Source of the DNA: Pseudomonas sp. ABC1
Lineage (GTDB): Bacteria; Pseudomonadota; Gammaproteobacteria; Pseudomonadales; Pseudomonadaceae
NCBI RefSeq assembly: GCF_013395055.1
Contig: NZ_CP058349.1
Span: 3,099,501 to 3,163,500, forward strand
Reading direction: 5' to 3'
Length of the DNA: 64,000 nucleotides
The notes beneath the pieces were generated by a model, which was given only the letters and a program-made list of their open reading frames with translations, was not told where the DNA came from and ran no database searches. The position numbers and the translations under genes are program-made. This document shows positions 17,113-25,442 of this stretch, piece by piece (position 1 is the first letter of the stretch; each line of letters starts with the position of its first letter).

Positions 17113-17955
17113 TCAGTCGGGATCGCTCTGGCTGGTGCTGGTTCGGTGGCGGGCGCGCTCGGGGAAGAACAGGCGCTGCAATTCCTGCCCAGGCTGGCTG
17201 GCACGCATGAAGGCTTCACCGACCAGGAAGGCATGCACTTCGTTGATTTCCATCAGCTCGACATCGGCGCGGTTGAGAATGCCGCTCTCGGTGACCACCA
17301 GGCGCTCGCGGGGGATGCGTGGCAGCAGTTCCAGGGTGGTGTCCAGGCTGACCTCGAAGGTGTGCAGGTTGCGATTGTTGATACCCAGCAGCGGCGTTTC
17401 CAGTTTCAGCGCGCGCTCCAGTTCATCGCCGTCGTGGACCTCCACCAGCACATCCAGTCCGTGTGCCTTGGCGACATCGGCCAGTTCGGCCATCCGTGTA
17501 TCGTCCAGCGCCGCGGCAATCAGCAGGATACAGTCGGCGCCCAGGGCGCGGGCCTCGATCACCTGGTACGGGTCGATCATGAAATCCTTGCGGATCACCG
17601 GCAGCTTGCAGGCTGCACGGGCCTGTTGCAGATAGCTGTCGGCGCCCTGGAAGAAGTCCACGTCGGTCAGCACCGACAGGCAGGCGCCGCCGCCATGCTC
17701 GTAGTCGATGGCGATTTCCACCGGGTCGAAATGCTCGCGCAGCACCCCCTTGCTGGGCGATGCCTTCTTGATCTCGGCGATGACCGCCGCTTCCCGGCGT
17801 TGCACACGTTCGCGCAGGGCATCGGCGAAGCCGCGTACCGGATCGGCAGCGGCCGCCTGCCGCTCCAGCTCGGCAAGCCCGACCCTGGCGCTGCGCGCAG
17901 CCACTTCCTCGACCTTGCGCGCGAGTATGTTCTCCAGCACGGTAGGGATGCTCAT
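17113..17955 (-). CDS. trpC: Indole-3-glycerol phosphate synthase TrpC
   Basis: A 280-aa TIM-barrel enzyme that closes carboxyphenylaminodeoxyribulose phosphate to indole-3-glycerol phosphate in tryptophan synthesis. Signature segments are VIAEIKKASPSKG (catalytic lysine), LSVLTDVDFF, PVIRKDFMID, LGINNRNLHTF and VTESGI. It is monofunctional, without a fused TrpF. Its ATG overlaps the trpD stop (ATGA), making it the last gene of the trp cluster, and a repeat hairpin follows. Confidence 0.95.
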   Translation of the reverse strand: MSIPTVLENILARKVEEVAARSARVGLAELERQAAAADPVRGFADALRERVQRREAAVIAEIKKASPSKGVLREHFDPVEIAIDYEHGGGACLSVLTDVDFFQGADSYLQQARAACKLPVIRKDFMIDPYQVIEARALGADCILLIAAALDDTRMAELADVAKAHGLDVLVEVHDGDELERALKLETPLLGINNRNLHTFEVSLDTTLELLPRIPRERLVVTESGILNRADVELMEINEVHAFLVGEAFMRASQPGQELQRLFFPERARHRTSTSQSDPD

Positions 17956-18998
17956 TGTGGGTTCTCCTGCCTGAATATGGTGGTGAAGGACACCAGCTCT
18001 TCCAGTTTGTCGCGGGCCAGGCCGGTATGCAGGGCGTCATGCGCCATTTCCACACCCTGTTTCAGGCTGCTGGCGATGTCCGCCGCATAGAGCGCTGCGC
18101 CCGCGTTGAGGATGATCATGTCGGCGGCCTTCTGCCCGTTTTCGGTCTTGCGCCGCCCCAGCGCATCGCGGATCAGCGCCAGCGATGCGGCGGCGTCCTC
18201 GACATCCAGGCCGATCAGGCTCTGGCTCTTGATGCCGAAGTCCTCTGGCTGGATGCGGTATTCGCTGATTTCCCCATTGCGCAGCTCGGCGATATGGGTC
18301 GGCGCGGCCAGGCTGATTTCATCCAGACCGTCCTGGGCGTGGACCACCAGCACATGGGTGCTGCCGAGGCGTGCGGAGACTTCCGCTAGGGGACGGCACA
18401 GCGCCTGGCTGAATACACCGAGTACCTGATGCTTGACCCGTGCCGGGTTGGCCAGGGGGCCGAGGATATTGAACAGGGTGCGCAAGCCGAGTTCGCGGCG
18501 TGGCCCAGCGGCGTATTTGACCGCGTTGTGGTGCGCCGGGGCGAACATGAAGCCTACGCCCACCGCGTCGATGCTGCGGGCGATCTGCTCGGGCGTCAGC
18601 TCCAGATAGACCCCGGCCGCCTCCAGCAGATCGGCGCTGCCGCTCTTGCCGGAAACCGCGCGGTTGCCGTGCTTGGCGACCTTGCCGCCGGCCGCTGCGA
18701 CCACGAAGGAGGCTGCGGTCGATACGTTGAAGATGCCCATGCCATCGCCACCGGTGCCGCAGGTGTCGACCAGTTGTTCGGTCGGCAGTTGCACCGGCTC
18801 GGCCAGTTCACGCATGACCTGCGCGGCACCGACGATCTCGTCGATGGTTTCGCTCTTCATGCGCATGCCCATCAGGAAGGCGCCGATCTGCGCCTCGGTG
18901 CACTGGCCGGTCATGATCTGGCGCATGACCTGCGACATTTCCTCGGTGCTCAGGTCGAGCTGGCTGGCCACACGGTTCAGGGCCTGCTTGATATCCAT
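17952..18998 (-). CDS. trpD: Anthranilate phosphoribosyltransferase TrpD
   Basis: The 348-aa enzyme transfers phosphoribose from PRPP to anthranilate. The PRPP-binding glycine loop DTCGTGGDGMGIFNVSTAA and KHGNRAVSGKSGSAD are conserved, and the length is typical. It overlaps trpG by one base (TGATG) and trpC by 4 nt, so the three are tightly coupled. Confidence 0.95.
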   Translation of the reverse strand: MDIKQALNRVASQLDLSTEEMSQVMRQIMTGQCTEAQIGAFLMGMRMKSETIDEIVGAAQVMRELAEPVQLPTEQLVDTCGTGGDGMGIFNVSTAASFVVAAAGGKVAKHGNRAVSGKSGSADLLEAAGVYLELTPEQIARSIDAVGVGFMFAPAHHNAVKYAAGPRRELGLRTLFNILGPLANPARVKHQVLGVFSQALCRPLAEVSARLGSTHVLVVHAQDGLDEISLAAPTHIAELRNGEISEYRIQPEDFGIKSQSLIGLDVEDAAASLALIRDALGRRKTENGQKAADMIILNAGAALYAADIASSLKQGVEMAHDALHTGLARDKLEELVSFTTIFRQENPQ

Positions 18999-19591
18999 CA
19001 GCGTACGCCTCCGGTCTGCTTGAGAAAGTTGGCGAACAGCTCGTGGCCCTGCTCGGAGAGGATCGATTCAGGGTGGAACTGCACGCCTTCGATATTCAAC
19101 GTCCTGTGTCGCAGCCCCATGATTTCGTCAATGGCGCCGTCATCGTGCTGCGTCCAGGCGGTGATTTCCAGGCAGTCGGGGAGGGTTTCGCGCTTGACCA
19201 CCAGCGAGTGGTAGCGGGTCACGCGCAAGGGGTTGTTGAGACCGGCGAACACGCCCTGGTCTTCATGGAAGACCGGGCTGGTCTTGCCATGCATGGCCTG
19301 GCGCGCGCGCACGACGTCGCCGCCGAATGCCTGGCCGATACTCTGATGGCCCAGGCAGACGCCGAGAATAGGCAGTTTGCCGGCAAAATGCCGGATCAGT
19401 TCCAGCGAGATACCCGCTTCGCTCGGGGTGCAGGGGCCGGGTGAGACGACGATGCGTTCGGGGGCGAGGGCTTCGACCTCGGCCACGGTCAATTCATCGT
19501 TGCGCACGACCTTCACGTCCGCGCCCAGCTCGCCCAGGTACTGCACCACGTTGTAGGTGAAGGAGTCGTAGTTATCCAGCATCAGCAGCAT
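18998..19591 (-). CDS. trpG: Anthranilate synthase glutamine amidotransferase TrpG
   Basis: A 197-aa class I glutamine amidotransferase. The nucleophile cysteine is in LGVCLGHQ near residue 79, and the His-Glu pair is in GVQFHPES near the C-terminus. The segment SPGPCTPSEAGIS is typical. It supplies ammonia to TrpE for anthranilate synthesis, and PabB may share it for folate synthesis. It starts 12 bp after the trpE stop. Confidence 0.95.
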   Translation of the reverse strand: MLLMLDNYDSFTYNVVQYLGELGADVKVVRNDELTVAEVEALAPERIVVSPGPCTPSEAGISLELIRHFAGKLPILGVCLGHQSIGQAFGGDVVRARQAMHGKTSPVFHEDQGVFAGLNNPLRVTRYHSLVVKRETLPDCLEITAWTQHDDGAIDEIMGLRHRTLNIEGVQFHPESILSEQGHELFANFLKQTGGVR

Positions 19592-19603
19592 GTCGATTCT
19601 CCC

Positions 19604-21082
19604 TCACGCATCACGGTGTTCGGCCAGTGCCACCGCGCGGAACATCGCGCGGCGCTTGTTCAGGGTCTCTTCCCATTCGAGGGCGGGCTGCGAGTCGGCG
19701 ACGATGCCGGCACCGGCCTGGACGTGCAGTTCGCCGTCCTTGATCACCGCGGTACGGATGGCGATGGCGGTGTCCATGTTGCCGTTCCAGGCCAGGTAGC
19801 CCACCGCGCCGCCGTAGACGCCGCGCTTGACCGGCTCCAGTTCGTCGATGATTTCCATCGCGCGGATCTTCGGCGCGCCCGACAGCGTGCCGGCCGGCAG
19901 GATCGCCCGCAGTGCGTCCATCGCCGTCAGCGGCGCCTGCAACTGGCCGGTGACGTTGGAAACGATGTGCATGACGTTGGAATAGCGCTCGATGACCATC
20001 TTCTCCGTCACCTTTACCGAGCCGGTCTCGGCGACGCGGCCGACGTCGTTGCGGCCCAGGTCGATCAGCATCAGGTGTTCTGCCAGTTCCTTGTGGTCCG
20101 AGAGCAGGTCGCGCTCCAGCGCCAGGTCCTGTTCTTCATTGGCCCCGCGCGGGCGGGTGCCGGCGATCGGCCGCACGCTGACCAGGCCGTCCTCGACCCG
20201 CACCAGTACTTCCGGCGACGAGCCGACCACATGGAAGTCACCGAAGTTGAAGAAGTACATGTAGGGCGTCGGGTTTGAGCTGCGCAGCGCCCGGTACAGG
20301 TCGATGGGCGCGGCCTCGAAGGGAATCGACATGCGCTGGGAAATCACCACCTGCATGCAGTCGCCGGCGAGGATGTAATCCTTGATACGGGCGACCGAGG
20401 CTTCGAAGTCCTCGCGGCTGAAACTGGAGCGGAAGGCCGGTTCGCTCGTCGGTGCGGCAGAGAAGCCCAGGCCCGAACGGGGCTGGGTCGGCTGGCGCAG
20501 TGTCTCGCGCAACTGCGCCAGGCGCGCCAGGCCGTTCTCGTAGGCGTCTTCGCTGCTGGGGTCGACCAGCACGATGCAGTGCAGCTTGCCGGCCAGGTTG
20601 TCGAATACCACCACGGCGTCGGACACCATCAGCAGGATGTCCGGCGAGCCCAGCGGGTCGGGATTGGGGCAGTCGCCCAGCTTGCGCTCGACGTAGCGCA
20701 CACTGTCGTAGCCGAAATAGCCCACCAGCCCGCCATTGAAGCGCGGCAGGCCGTCCACCGGGGCGACCTGGTAGCGCTGCTGGAACGCCTCGACGAAGGC
20801 CAGTGGGTCCTCGACGTCATGGGTTTCGCGCCGTTCGCCGTCTTCGCTGATCTCGACCTGATGGCCCTGCACTCGCAACACGGTGCGGCAGGGCAGGCCG
20901 ATGATCGAGTAACGCCCCCATTTCTCGCCGCCCTGTACCGATTCCAGCAGGTAGGAATTCGGCGCGTCGGCCAGTTTCAGGTAGAGCGACAACGGGGTGT
21001 CGAAGTCAGCCAGGGTTTCGAAATGCAACGGGATACGGTTATGGCCTTCGGCGGCCAGGCGCAGGAATTCTTCGCGGGTCAT
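19604..21082 (-). CDS. trpE: Anthranilate synthase component I TrpE
   Basis: This 492-aa chorismate-utilising enzyme makes anthranilate together with TrpG. The N-terminal part carries the feedback-site region near LLES, and the C-terminal catalytic domain has PTPYMYFFNF, RPIAGTRPRG, LIDLGRNDVGRV and GTLSGAPKIRAM. The start at 21082 is preferred because GAGG lies 5 nt upstream and the family begins MTREEF. A Trp-rich leader peptide lies about 80 bp upstream. Here trpE is joined to trpGDC, whereas in P. aeruginosa (from memory) the two sets are apart. Confidence 0.95.
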   Translation of the reverse strand: MTREEFLRLAAEGHNRIPLHFETLADFDTPLSLYLKLADAPNSYLLESVQGGEKWGRYSIIGLPCRTVLRVQGHQVEISEDGERRETHDVEDPLAFVEAFQQRYQVAPVDGLPRFNGGLVGYFGYDSVRYVERKLGDCPNPDPLGSPDILLMVSDAVVVFDNLAGKLHCIVLVDPSSEDAYENGLARLAQLRETLRQPTQPRSGLGFSAAPTSEPAFRSSFSREDFEASVARIKDYILAGDCMQVVISQRMSIPFEAAPIDLYRALRSSNPTPYMYFFNFGDFHVVGSSPEVLVRVEDGLVSVRPIAGTRPRGANEEQDLALERDLLSDHKELAEHLMLIDLGRNDVGRVAETGSVKVTEKMVIERYSNVMHIVSNVTGQLQAPLTAMDALRAILPAGTLSGAPKIRAMEIIDELEPVKRGVYGGAVGYLAWNGNMDTAIAIRTAVIKDGELHVQAGAGIVADSQPALEWEETLNKRRAMFRAVALAEHRDA

Positions 21083-21161
21083 ATCAGCCTCGTGGTCGGA
21101 GGGTGTGGTACGTACAGGGTTCGGCAAGCGGCTGCCGGCGGAGGCCGGCCAATGGAAAATG

Positions 21162-21206
21162 TCAGGCGCGCCAACGCCAGCGGGCCAGGGCCTTGATCAC
21201 GTTCAT
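21162..21206 (-). CDS. trpL: trp leader peptide TrpL (attenuation control of trpE)
   Basis: A short frame encoding MNVIKALARWRWRA ends about 80 nt before trpE. Two tryptophan codons in the last five residues are typical of a ribosome-stalling leader. The following RNA can form alternative pairings: CAATGGA just before the leader ATG is complementary to TCCATTG after its stop, and a GCCGGC hairpin follows. No U-run terminator is obvious, so the exact attenuation mechanism is unclear. An in-frame GTG start upstream would add a third Trp. Attenuation of trpE has been reported in P. putida, as I recall. Confidence 0.65.
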   Translation of the reverse strand: MNVIKALARWRWRA

Positions 21207-21270
21207 CCATTGCTTGCAGGTAACCACCACGATCTGATCTCTTTGGCGGGATGGGCATCGAACGGCAACA

Positions 21271-21972
21271 CTAGCGCAGCGTCGGAGAGGACGCAACCAG
21301 CTCGCGCAGGTCGTCCAACACACGTGCGGGGTTTTCTTCGGCGATCGGGCGGCCATGGTTGTAGCCGTAGCTCAGGGCCACACAACGCACACCCGCCGCG
21401 CGGGCGGCACGAACGTCGTTGCAGGAGTCGCCGACGAACAGCGCCTGTGCCGGCTCCACCGCAGCGGCGTGCAGTACATGCAGCAGGCCATCCGGGTCGG
21501 GTTTGCAGCGGGGCAGGGTGTCGCCGCCGACCTGCCAGCGGAAGTAGTCGCCCAGGCCCTTTTCCGCCAGCAGCGGTGCGATGAAGCGTTCGGGCTTGTT
21601 GGTGATGACCGCCATGGCGATGTCGCGGGCGGCGAGCCAGTCCAGGCATTCGCGCACGCCCGGGTAGACGCGGGTCAGGGCGTGGCTGTCGGCATAGGTG
21701 GCCATGAACAGTGCCAGAGCCTGCGTTGCCTCGTCATCGTCGACCGCCGCGTGCTCGAGTTGCCCGGCCAGGGCGCGTCGTACCAGCACCTGCGAGCCAT
21801 TGCCGACCCAGTCACGCACGCACTCCACGCCAGCGGGCGGGCGACCGAGCTGCTCCAGCATGCGGTCGACGGCGGCGGCCAGGTCGGGCACCGAATCCAG
21901 CAGGGTGCCGTCCAGGTCGAACATCACCAGGCGCGGCAGCTCGCCGCCGAACAGCGTGTGCAAAAGGGTCAT
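21271..21972 (-). CDS. gph: Phosphoglycolate phosphatase Gph
   Basis: A 233-aa HAD-superfamily phosphatase. Motif I is MFDLDGTLLDS, motif II is VITNKPE, and the motif III/IV region includes CKPDPDG and FVGDSCNDV. It salvages 2-phosphoglycolate produced during DNA repair. Its ATG overlaps the rpe stop by 4 nt, and the rpe-gph-trpE order is common in Pseudomonas and other gammaproteobacteria. Confidence 0.92.
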   Translation of the reverse strand: MTLLHTLFGGELPRLVMFDLDGTLLDSVPDLAAAVDRMLEQLGRPPAGVECVRDWVGNGSQVLVRRALAGQLEHAAVDDDEATQALALFMATYADSHALTRVYPGVRECLDWLAARDIAMAVITNKPERFIAPLLAEKGLGDYFRWQVGGDTLPRCKPDPDGLLHVLHAAAVEPAQALFVGDSCNDVRAARAAGVRCVALSYGYNHGRPIAEENPARVLDDLRELVASSPTLR

Positions 21973-22643
21973 GGGCGGGCCAGGGCCAGTTCTGCGCGCA
22001 TGGCGTCGATCACCGCCTTGTAGTCGGGCTGGTTGAAGATCGCCGACCCGGCGACGAAGGTGTCGGCACCGGCTTCGGCGATGGCGCGGATATTCTGCAC
22101 ATTCACGCCGCCGTCGATCTCCAGACGGATGTCGCGGCCGCTGGCGTCGATCAGCGCGCGCGCCTCGCGCAGCTTGTCCAGGGTGCCGGGAATGAATTTC
22201 TGCCCGCCGAAGCCGGGGTTGACGCTCATCAGCAGCACCATGTCGATCTTGTCCATGACGTACTTGAGTGCGTCCAGCGAGGTCGCCGGGTTGAACACCA
22301 GGCCGGCCTTGGCGCCGCCGTCCTTGATCAGTTGCAGTGAGCGGTCGATGTGCTGGGTGGCTTCGGGATGGAAGGTGATGTAGCTGGCACCGGCTTCGAG
22401 GAAGTCACCGATGATGCGATCCACCGGGCTGACCATCAGGTGCACGTCGATGGGCGCCGTGATGCCGTACTTGCGCAGCGCCGTACAGACCATCGGGCCG
22501 ATGGTCAGGTTGGGCACGTAATGGTTGTCCATCACGTCGAAGTGGACGATATCGGCACCGTCGGCGAGTACCTTGTCGACTTCCTCGCCCAGGCGGGCGA
22601 AGTCGGCGGACAGGATCGACGGAGCAATGGCGAACGGCTGCAT
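21969..22643 (-). CDS. rpe: Ribulose-phosphate 3-epimerase Rpe
   Basis: A 224-aa TIM-barrel epimerase of the pentose phosphate pathway. It begins PFAIAPSILSADFARLG and contains the metal/acid motifs HFDVMDNHYVPN, HLMV, MSVNPGFGGQKF and EIDGGV. The ATG at 22643 fits the family start and has AGAGG upstream. A longer in-frame extension to 22682 is unlikely. It leads the rpe-gph-trp cluster. Confidence 0.94.
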   Translation of the reverse strand: MQPFAIAPSILSADFARLGEEVDKVLADGADIVHFDVMDNHYVPNLTIGPMVCTALRKYGITAPIDVHLMVSPVDRIIGDFLEAGASYITFHPEATQHIDRSLQLIKDGGAKAGLVFNPATSLDALKYVMDKIDMVLLMSVNPGFGGQKFIPGTLDKLREARALIDASGRDIRLEIDGGVNVQNIRAIAEAGADTFVAGSAIFNQPDYKAVIDAMRAELALARP

Positions 22644-22748
22644 GGCGCACCTCTGAGGGGCTTGATCACGGATGCGGTGCATTGTACCCGAGGCTGCTGG
22701 AAGATGGCCGTTCGCCGGTGGTCTTTGCGCAACCCTCGAATAGAGGCT

Positions 22749-23636
22749 TCAGTGACGGGAGAACACCTCTTCCAGGCTCTGCGCCTCCAGCAGGTTCTCC
22801 GCCCAATGGTCCAGCTCTTCGCCATGGGCGGAGCGCAGGCGCTGCAGAGTCGTCGAATCCAGCGGTCCGAAACGGAGGGTGAGCAGTTTCTGCAGCATGG
22901 CCTGGGAGCCTTGCTGGGCACCTTCGTCCAGCAACCGTTCGGTCAGTGTGGCCATGGCGTTGCCCTCCTGCGGGTAGCGTGACTGGTAGATTTTCCGTTG
23001 ATTATCGTCAAGGCTAGTGTAGATGTCGACGAAGTCGATGTATTTCAGCCGCTTTTCAATATTCTGCTCCAAGGCAAGCAGGCCCTGGATGGCCCGGGCG
23101 TAGACGTCGATCTTCTCGCTGTCGTTCCACTGCATGTTGGGCAGGTTGAGGCGGGCGACCAGATTGTCGCTATCGCGATGTTCCAGCCAGGGAATCCTTT
23201 TCAGGTGGCAGGCGAGGTAGTTGAAATCCAGGTAGCAGTGGCGTTCGCCGCCCAGGCGGAGTCGGGATGCGATGCTTTGGTCGCTGCGCAGGAATATCAC
23301 CACGGGCACTACCCGGTGGGTATCGAAGAGCTCCGCGAGGTCCGTGCAATAGTGGACCAGCCGATGGATGGAGAAACGGCCGGGATCGCTCTCTTCCTCC
23401 AGTACGAACAACAGGGCTTCGCGTCGCCCGTCCGGCCATTCCACCAGAAGGGGAACATCCAGTTCGCGAAAGCGTTCGCCCAGGCGCTCCTTCAACTGCT
23501 CCTGGCGCAGCGGCGTGATACGGGCCGTTGCGTCGATGCCCCCGGACTCGGCTGGGGCGAAGAACGCCAGAGCCTGACGTGGATAGTCGAGGATAAGGTT
23601 CTTGAAGTTCTGGTCATGACTGCGCTTCCTCGACAT
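22749..23636 (-). CDS. Rpn/YhgA-like transposase-type nuclease with DUF4351 C-terminus
   Basis: This 295-aa protein resembles the RpnA-E/YhgA putative-transposase family. The N-terminal half has a PD-(D/E)XK-like core around residues 60-100 (RELDVPLLVEW, then LLFVLEEESD). The C-terminal part (LLDEGAQQGSQAMLQKLLTLRFGPL) matches the DUF4351 tail typical of these proteins. E. coli Rpn proteins are DNA endonucleases that promote RecA-independent recombination. There are no flanking inverted repeats, so it is not an insertion sequence. The ATG at 23636 is preferred over an upstream start at 23690. It is monocistronic. Confidence 0.65.
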   Translation of the reverse strand: MSRKRSHDQNFKNLILDYPRQALAFFAPAESGGIDATARITPLRQEQLKERLGERFRELDVPLLVEWPDGRREALLFVLEEESDPGRFSIHRLVHYCTDLAELFDTHRVVPVVIFLRSDQSIASRLRLGGERHCYLDFNYLACHLKRIPWLEHRDSDNLVARLNLPNMQWNDSEKIDVYARAIQGLLALEQNIEKRLKYIDFVDIYTSLDDNQRKIYQSRYPQEGNAMATLTERLLDEGAQQGSQAMLQKLLTLRFGPLDSTTLQRLRSAHGEELDHWAENLLEAQSLEEVFSRH

Positions 23637-23859
23637 GGCGCCCCCTGGCCCGCAGCGAAGGGGATAGCATGGGCATGATGGCGATTCCATGCTGAGCAGT
23701 GATTCACATTTTGCGCCATCGGGCGCAACTATCTAGCGCCGCACCGCCTTGGGGTGATGCGAGGATGCTCTGCCGGTGGCTTTGACTTGCCAGTGGCTCG
23801 GGCTCTCACCAATAATCGGCGAACGATTCCCATCCGCGCTTTTTCCAGGCTGCTCCGCC

Positions 23860-24363
23860 ATGCCCGTCGATCCACCTCATCATCAGTTGTCCGCGCTCTA
23901 CCAGGCCCACCATGCATGGCTCCAGGGCTGGTTGCGCAAGCGCCTGGGCGATTCCGAACATGCTGCCGACCTGGCGCAGGACACCTTCATGCGCCTGCTG
24001 GAGCGGGACGAGCTGGAGGCCCTGCGCCAGCCGCGCGCCTACCTGGCCAGCGTGGCGCAGAACGTGCTCTACAACCACCTGCGGCGCAAGAAACTGGAAC
24101 AGGCCTACCTGCAGGCGCTGGCCCAGGTGCCGGAAGCCTGTGCGCCCTCGCTGGAGGAGCGCGCCATCCTGATGGAGACCCTGGTGGCGCTGGACCGACT
24201 GCTGGATGGCCTGCCGGTACCGGTGAGGAAGGCGTTTCTCTGGTCGCAACTGGAAGGTTGGACCCAGGAGCGCATCGCCCGGCAACTGGGCGTGTCGCTG
24301 ACCACCGTCAAGCGCTATATCGTCAAGGCTGGCCAGCAGTGTTTCTTCGCCGATGAAGGCTGA
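23860..24363 (+). CDS. FecI-type ECF sigma factor
   Basis: A 167-aa iron-starvation ECF sigma factor. Region 2 contains DLAQDTFMRLLER, and region 4 contains the helix-turn-helix WTQERIARQLGVSLTTVKRYI. FecI-like sigmas are activated through FecR by a TonB-dependent receptor and transcribe that receptor's gene. The ATG at 23860 fits the family N-terminus (PHHQLSALYQAHH). Its end overlaps the fecR-like gene by 11 nt. The upstream sequence contains an AATAAT element that could be part of a weak Fur box. Confidence 0.88.
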   Translation: MPVDPPHHQLSALYQAHHAWLQGWLRKRLGDSEHAADLAQDTFMRLLERDELEALRQPRAYLASVAQNVLYNHLRRKKLEQAYLQALAQVPEACAPSLEERAILMETLVALDRLLDGLPVPVRKAFLWSQLEGWTQERIARQLGVSLTTVKRYIVKAGQQCFFADEG

Positions 24364-25318
24364 ACCCATCGCCCCCGAGATCGCCCAGCGGGCGGTCGAG
24401 TGGCTGGTCGAGCTGCAGAGCAGTGCGGCTGATGAGAGCACGCACCAGGCCCTGCGCCGCTGGCGCGAAGCCGACCCTCGGCATGAACGGGCCTGGCAGC
24501 GTATCGAAGCCTTCCATGGTCGCTTCTCCAGCCTGGATACGCCGACGCGCCAGACCCTCAGCACAGCGGCCCAGGCGCCGGCGCACAGCCCCGAGCGGCG
24601 CCAGGCGATCCGCACGCTCGCCGTGTTGCTGTTCGCCGGCGGTACGGCCTGGGGCCTGCGCGAACACACGCCCTGGCCAGCCTGGACCGCCGACCTGCGC
24701 ACCGGCACGGGACAGCGCACGCGCATGGAACTGGCCGATGGCAGTGTCCTGCAACTCAACAGCGGTTCCGCCGTGGACGTTCGTTATGACGCACGGCAGC
24801 GCTGCATCCACCTGCACGAAGGTGAAATCCTGGTCGAGACCGCGCCTGATGCCGCGGGCCGGCCCTTCCTGGTGCAGTGCCGCGATGGCCGGGCGCAGGC
24901 CTTGGGTACGCGCTTCAGCCTGCGTCAGTGGCCGGACGACAGCCTGCTGGCAGTACACGAGGGGGCGGTGGCGGTGTATCCGGCGCTGCAACAGGATTCG
25001 CGTCGAGTGAACAGCGGCGAGCAGTTGCGCTTCGACCGCCAGGGCTGGGGCGAGTCAAGCGCGGTGCGTCCCGGCGACCTGGCCTGGCTGCAAGGCATGC
25101 TGGTCGCCGATGGTATGCGCCTGGCCGACCTGCTGGGCGAACTGCAGCGGCACCGCCCGGGGCGCCTGACCTGCGCGGAGGCGGTCGCCGACCTGCGGGT
25201 GTCCGGCACCTATCCACTGGAAAACACGGACCGGGCAATCGAAACCCTGGCCAGCACGCTGGGGCTGCGGTCGCGCTATTTCACGCGTTACTGGGTCAGC
25301 CTGGAGCCAAGTGCATGA
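24353..25318 (+). CDS. FecR-type transmembrane anti-sigma/sensor protein
   Basis: A 321-aa FecR-family regulator. The N-terminal cytoplasmic segment (APEIAQRAVEWLVELQS, DUF4880) would bind the sigma factor. A hydrophobic stretch, TLAVLLFAGGTAW, near residue 85 is the membrane anchor, and the periplasmic FecR domain carries RMELADGSVLQLNSGS. It should relay substrate binding at the outer-membrane receptor encoded next to the sigma factor. It overlaps that gene, so stoichiometry is probably coupled. Confidence 0.87.
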   Translation: MKAEPIAPEIAQRAVEWLVELQSSAADESTHQALRRWREADPRHERAWQRIEAFHGRFSSLDTPTRQTLSTAAQAPAHSPERRQAIRTLAVLLFAGGTAWGLREHTPWPAWTADLRTGTGQRTRMELADGSVLQLNSGSAVDVRYDARQRCIHLHEGEILVETAPDAAGRPFLVQCRDGRAQALGTRFSLRQWPDDSLLAVHEGAVAVYPALQQDSRRVNSGEQLRFDRQGWGESSAVRPGDLAWLQGMLVADGMRLADLLGELQRHRPGRLTCAEAVADLRVSGTYPLENTDRAIETLASTLGLRSRYFTRYWVSLEPSA

Positions 25319-25442
25319 CTGAGTGCCCCATGCCCCGGCGCGAATAAAAATAATTCACAAAGGCTGGTCCCTTTTTCCCGCTCGCGAGACTTGGACGGTA
25401 GAGCCACATTATTTTTTCCAGGCTCGGGAGGGAAAGACACAG

